The notes beneath the pieces were generated by a model. The model was not told the DNA's origin, did not search any database, and saw only the letters and a program-made list of their open reading frames with translations. This document shows, in pieces, positions 31,018 to 33,780 of a stretch of DNA of 33,780 nucleotides (position 1 is the first letter of the stretch; each line of letters begins with the position of its first letter). The stretch is taken from assembly GCA_946040795.1 (NCBI GenBank), contig CAMGCK010000017.1:1-33780 (forward strand), given 5' to 3'. A program made the position numbers and the translations under genes. The stretch is from an uncultured Lachnospiraceae bacterium. Lineage in GTDB: Bacteria > Bacillota > Clostridia > Lachnospirales > Lachnospiraceae.

Positions 31018-32229
31018 TTTTGCTTTCCGGCCGATCCTGCCGTCCGTCTGCACAGTGCTTGCCCGCTTCACGGAATTGCGGCCGTATTTATCACGAATGG
31101 CATCCATGGCTGCGTCCAGTTTCTTCTTTTTATCATGGTTTTCCGGTTCTTCAAAGAAAGAGAACTGTGTAAACTCCTCTTCTGTCAGGTTGGAAAGCTG
31201 GACGCCCAAAAGCCGGAGCGGCTCGCCGTGCCAGGTCTCATGAAGAAGTTCACGGATCACTGCGTAAATCTCATCGGTAACGTCCGTGGAGTTGTAGAGT
31301 TTGCGCTGATGCGTGTGCGTGTGAAATGCGGTGGTGCGGATCATGACGGCGGCGCAGGTGCATTTCTTGCCGTCGCGGCGCATGCGGCGCGCGACAACGT
31401 CGGTCTGGTTTAAAAGGATGGGCTCCGCCTGCTCATAGCTCACGATGTCCTCGTCAAAGGTGGACTCGGCACTGTATCCCTTGGCCTCCTCGGGCTTGTC
31501 GCGAACTGGGGAATCGTCGATGCCATTGGCCGAAAGATGCAGCGCGTGGCCGGCCTTCTCACCGAGGATCCGCTGCAGTTCACTTTCCGGCATGCGTGCC
31601 AGTTCGCCGATGGTCCGAATGCCCATTCTATTCAGTTTTTCCGCGGAGGACTTCCCGAGAAACAGCAGATCGCCGACGGGAAGCGGCCACATTTTCTTCT
31701 CAATTTCATCCTCAAAAAGTGTGTGGACACGGTCCGGCTTGGTGAAGTCCGATGCCATTTTTGCAAGTAATTTGTTCGGTCCAATGCCGATATTGACTGT
31801 GAAGCCCAGTTCATCGCGGATCCGATCCTTGATCTCATGGGCGGTGGCGATGGGATCGGGGTAGATCAGACCGGTGCCGGTCATGTCCAGGAAAACTTCA
31901 TCGATGGAAAAAGATTCCATTACCGGGGCGTAGGATTGGCAGATCGCCTTGAACGCGCGGGAACATTGGGTATACAGGTCAAAGTCGGATTTGACGAGGA
32001 CCAGGTCCGGGCATTTGCGGAGGGCCATCGACACGGGTTCGCCGGTGGTGACGCCAAATTTCTTGGCCGGAATGGACTTGGCTGTGATGATGCCGGTGCG
32101 GGTCTTCGGGTCGCCGCCTACCGCCGATGGGATGAGGCGGAGATCCGGCAGGCCTTCTTTGACACGGCGGGTGGCCTCCCAGGACAGAAAGGCGCTGTTG
32201 ACGTCGACGTGGAATATGAGGCGGGTCAT
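30976..32229 (-). CDS. dinB: DNA polymerase IV (Y family)
   Basis: A 417-aa translesion polymerase. The palm metal ligands are Asp9 (HVDVNSAF) and Asp110-Glu111 (SFSIDEVFLDM). GIGPNKLLAKMASD is the helix-hairpin-helix/thumb region. The little-finger domain spans about 250-355 (KGYSAESTFDEDI). No clear beta-clamp motif is evident in the low-complexity K/E/Q tail, which ends in a 37-bp tandem duplication. The ATG overlaps the stop of the AAA ATPase gene by 4 bp, so the two are probably co-transcribed, which is unusual. Confidence 0.95.
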   Translation of the reverse strand: MTRLIFHVDVNSAFLSWEATRRVKEGLPDLRLIPSAVGGDPKTRTGIITAKSIPAKKFGVTTGEPVSMALRKCPDLVLVKSDFDLYTQCSRAFKAICQSYAPVMESFSIDEVFLDMTGTGLIYPDPIATAHEIKDRIRDELGFTVNIGIGPNKLLAKMASDFTKPDRVHTLFEDEIEKKMWPLPVGDLLFLGKSSAEKLNRMGIRTIGELARMPESELQRILGEKAGHALHLSANGIDDSPVRDKPEEAKGYSAESTFDEDIVSYEQAEPILLNQTDVVARRMRRDGKKCTCAAVMIRTTAFHTHTHQRKLYNSTDVTDEIYAVIRELLHETWHGEPLRLLGVQLSNLTEEEFTQFSFFEEPENHDKKKKLDAAMDAIRDKYGRNSVKRASTVQTDGRIGRKAKAEMEAEQTPESKG

Positions 32230-33578
32230 GGGAGTTCCTTTCCGACCTTCTTTTCTAACGCCAATCCAATCAATCGATCTGCGTGATCTGCCATGAACAG
32301 AGGGATATTAAGAACATCATCGTCCAGCTTTAAATTATCCAGTGAAAAGCGCACACGCAGCTTAACCTGATCCGGGAACAGTTCCTTGAACTTTTTCAGA
32401 CTCTTACTGGCGGTATTGGCCTCGGATTTGACCTCCACGGGGAAAATATCGTTTTCTCTTTGAATCAGGAAATCCACTTCATAAGGTGGATTGGTCTGTG
32501 TCCAATACCGAGGCACCACTTCAAACTGAGTGATCATGGTCTGCAACACGAAATTTTCCGTCAGAGCCCCCTTGAACTCCGTAAACAGTCGATTACCCTC
32601 ACCGAAAGCAGTAGGCGCAAGTTGTGCCAGCCGGCGAAGCAAGCCAACATCTACCAGATAAATCTTGAATGCAGACAAATCATCGTATGCGGAAACAGGA
32701 AGACCGGGAGCAGAGCTTCGGTAAATTTTATGCACCAGCCTGGCATCCACAAGCCACTGCAAGGCATCCTCGTATTCTCGCGCACGTGCGCCCTCTTTCA
32801 CGACTTTGTAGATGAATTTTTTATTCTCCCTTGCCAACTGTGACGGCAAAGATTTCCAGATCATGGAAATCTTTGGAAACTCGCTAAGGTTAGGATGCTT
32901 TGCAAAATCGCGCTCGTACGCACCTATGATGCCGGATAGTGCCTCCTGCATAGCAGCAACATCCCGTGCCTCTGTCCACATCTTGACCGGCTCCGGCATG
33001 CCGCCGGTTACATAGTACATTTTCAGTTTTTCATAGAGGGGATTGAAGAACGCATACGGAATCGGTTCAATCGTATCCACCTGCTCCAGATACTTTGCAA
33101 GGTTTTCGTCACCATTTGCCAGAAGGAACTCAGTGAAGGTCATGGGATCAATCTGCATGAAATTGACCTTACCTACAGGGAAAGAAGAAGGTTTTGCGAG
33201 GGCGATCCCCAGCAAAGAACCCGCACAGGCAATGTGATACTGTGGTGCATTCTCACAGAAGTATTTCATGGAGTTGATAACATTGGGACAATCCTGCACT
33301 TCATCGAAAATAATCAGCGTTTTTTCAGGCACAATTTTCTGTCCACTGGCCAGCATCAAGTTTTGCAGGATGCGGTCAACATCTTTGCTGGTCTCAAAGA
33401 ACTGTTTGTATTCTTCGTTTTCATCAAAGTTGAAATAGGCTGTATTTTCATAGCAGCGTTTGCCGAATTCCTTTAGAATCCACGTCTTGCCCACCTGGCG
33501 CACACCTTTCAAAATGAGCGGTTTTCGATAGGGAGAGTTCTTCCACTCCAACAGTTTATTTAAGATCAATCGTTCCAT
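32226..33578 (-). CDS. AAA_14/DUF4143 ATPase
   Basis: A 450-aa protein with an N-terminal AAA_14 domain (PF13173): Walker A GVRQVGKT at 25-32 and Walker B FDEVQD with Asp92-Glu93. The C-terminal DUF4143 part (PF13635) ends in PYEVDFLIQRENDIFPVEVKSE, matching the D-x(n)-E-x-K core of a restriction-endonuclease-like fold. Such proteins are abundant and patchily spread in anaerobes and are thought to be horizontally mobile; their role is unknown. The gene looks more A+T-rich than its neighbours. GGAGGG precedes the ATG. Confidence 0.9.
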   Translation of the reverse strand: MERLILNKLLEWKNSPYRKPLILKGVRQVGKTWILKEFGKRCYENTAYFNFDENEEYKQFFETSKDVDRILQNLMLASGQKIVPEKTLIIFDEVQDCPNVINSMKYFCENAPQYHIACAGSLLGIALAKPSSFPVGKVNFMQIDPMTFTEFLLANGDENLAKYLEQVDTIEPIPYAFFNPLYEKLKMYYVTGGMPEPVKMWTEARDVAAMQEALSGIIGAYERDFAKHPNLSEFPKISMIWKSLPSQLARENKKFIYKVVKEGARAREYEDALQWLVDARLVHKIYRSSAPGLPVSAYDDLSAFKIYLVDVGLLRRLAQLAPTAFGEGNRLFTEFKGALTENFVLQTMITQFEVVPRYWTQTNPPYEVDFLIQRENDIFPVEVKSEANTASKSLKKFKELFPDQVKLRVRFSLDNLKLDDDVLNIPLFMADHADRLIGLALEKKVGKELP

Positions 33579-33634
33579 GTTTCGCCCTCCATCACACTTT
33601 TATTAGGGTTTTGAGGTATTAAAATCACATTATT

Positions 33635-33663
33635 ATTATATACAGGCCAAATATAAATTACAA
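33635..33663 (-). promoter_or_regulatory. Promoter of the AAA ATPase-dinB pair
   Basis: On the minus strand TTGTAA (33658-33663), 17 bp, perfect TATAAT (33635-33640), in a strongly A+T-rich 200-base stretch (33579-33780) that otherwise shows no gene. Confidence 0.75.
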
Positions 33664-33780
33664 TCTCCAATCATATATTTATATTGATTTTACGTCAATC
33701 ATATCATCAGCATTTCAAGCATATCTGTTAACTTCCAGAGTTTTTACGACTAAGCAGTAAACTCCTGCCATTTATCCGTT

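Overview
The window looks like one contig end from a Gram-positive anaerobe of the Clostridia, probably a gut or rumen Lachnospiraceae-like bacterium. This is inferred from gene content and signals, not from a marker gene. The grounds are strong purine-rich ribosome binding sites (AGGAGG type), sigma-A style promoters with 17-bp spacers, a CIRCE/HrcA operator, type III pantothenate kinases, a PF06541 (CmpB-like) membrane protein, an HD-GYP protein with a 7TM N-terminus and moderately high GC. No rRNA, tRNA, CRISPR array, prophage or complete insertion sequence was seen. The first 45 bases are not biological: they are an Illumina Nextera adapter with an index, so the first gene is cut at its 5' end.

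Layout. 47-4768 (+): a tight three-gene operon of a partial ICMT-like membrane methyltransferase, a GH3 (ANL superfamily) acyl-adenylating enzyme and a 7TM-GAF-degenerate GGDEF-HD-GYP c-di-GMP phosphodiesterase, ending at a strong terminator. 4900-7515 (+): a PF06541 membrane protein and a type B carboxylesterase. 7784-9861 (+): an ABC-2 exporter whose ATPase ends in five 9-residue tandem repeats, followed by an XRE-AbrB fusion regulator and a large palindrome. 10139-14688 (-): fumarase C, a P-loop nucleoside-kinase-like protein, a small membrane protein, pyroglutamyl peptidase and a GH5-like glycosidase. 14865-15401 (+): an internally shortened AEC-type permease. 15482-18516 (-): Hsp20 under CIRCE control, a beta-lactamase-like serine hydrolase and a MATE exporter. 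18644-20208 (+): two overlapping coaX paralogues, the first lacking two catalytic aspartates. 20352-22718 (-): an EamA transporter, a 70-aa membrane protein and a Gfo/Idh/MocA oxidoreductase. 22951-23400 (+): free methionine-(R)-sulfoxide reductase. 23403-26870 (-): an FAD oxidoreductase, HflX, a GNAT acetyltransferase and a 77-aa orphan protein. 27097-28050 (+): an SseB-domain protein. 28059-33578 (-): a sulfatase, Mrp, DNA polymerase IV and an AAA_14/DUF4143 ATPase.

How it fits together. Most of the window is metabolic and housekeeping gene content in short operons, with frequent 4-bp ATGA overlaps and compact divergent promoters. The GH3 operon is the best candidate for an undescribed pathway: it joins a carboxylate-activating enzyme, a possible methyltransferase and a membrane c-di-GMP phosphodiesterase. 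The coaX pair is the clearest enzymological oddity. Several unrelated short tandem repeats (27, 31, 37-39 and 19 bp) sit at gene ends or in upstream regions, which suggests an actively slipping genome.
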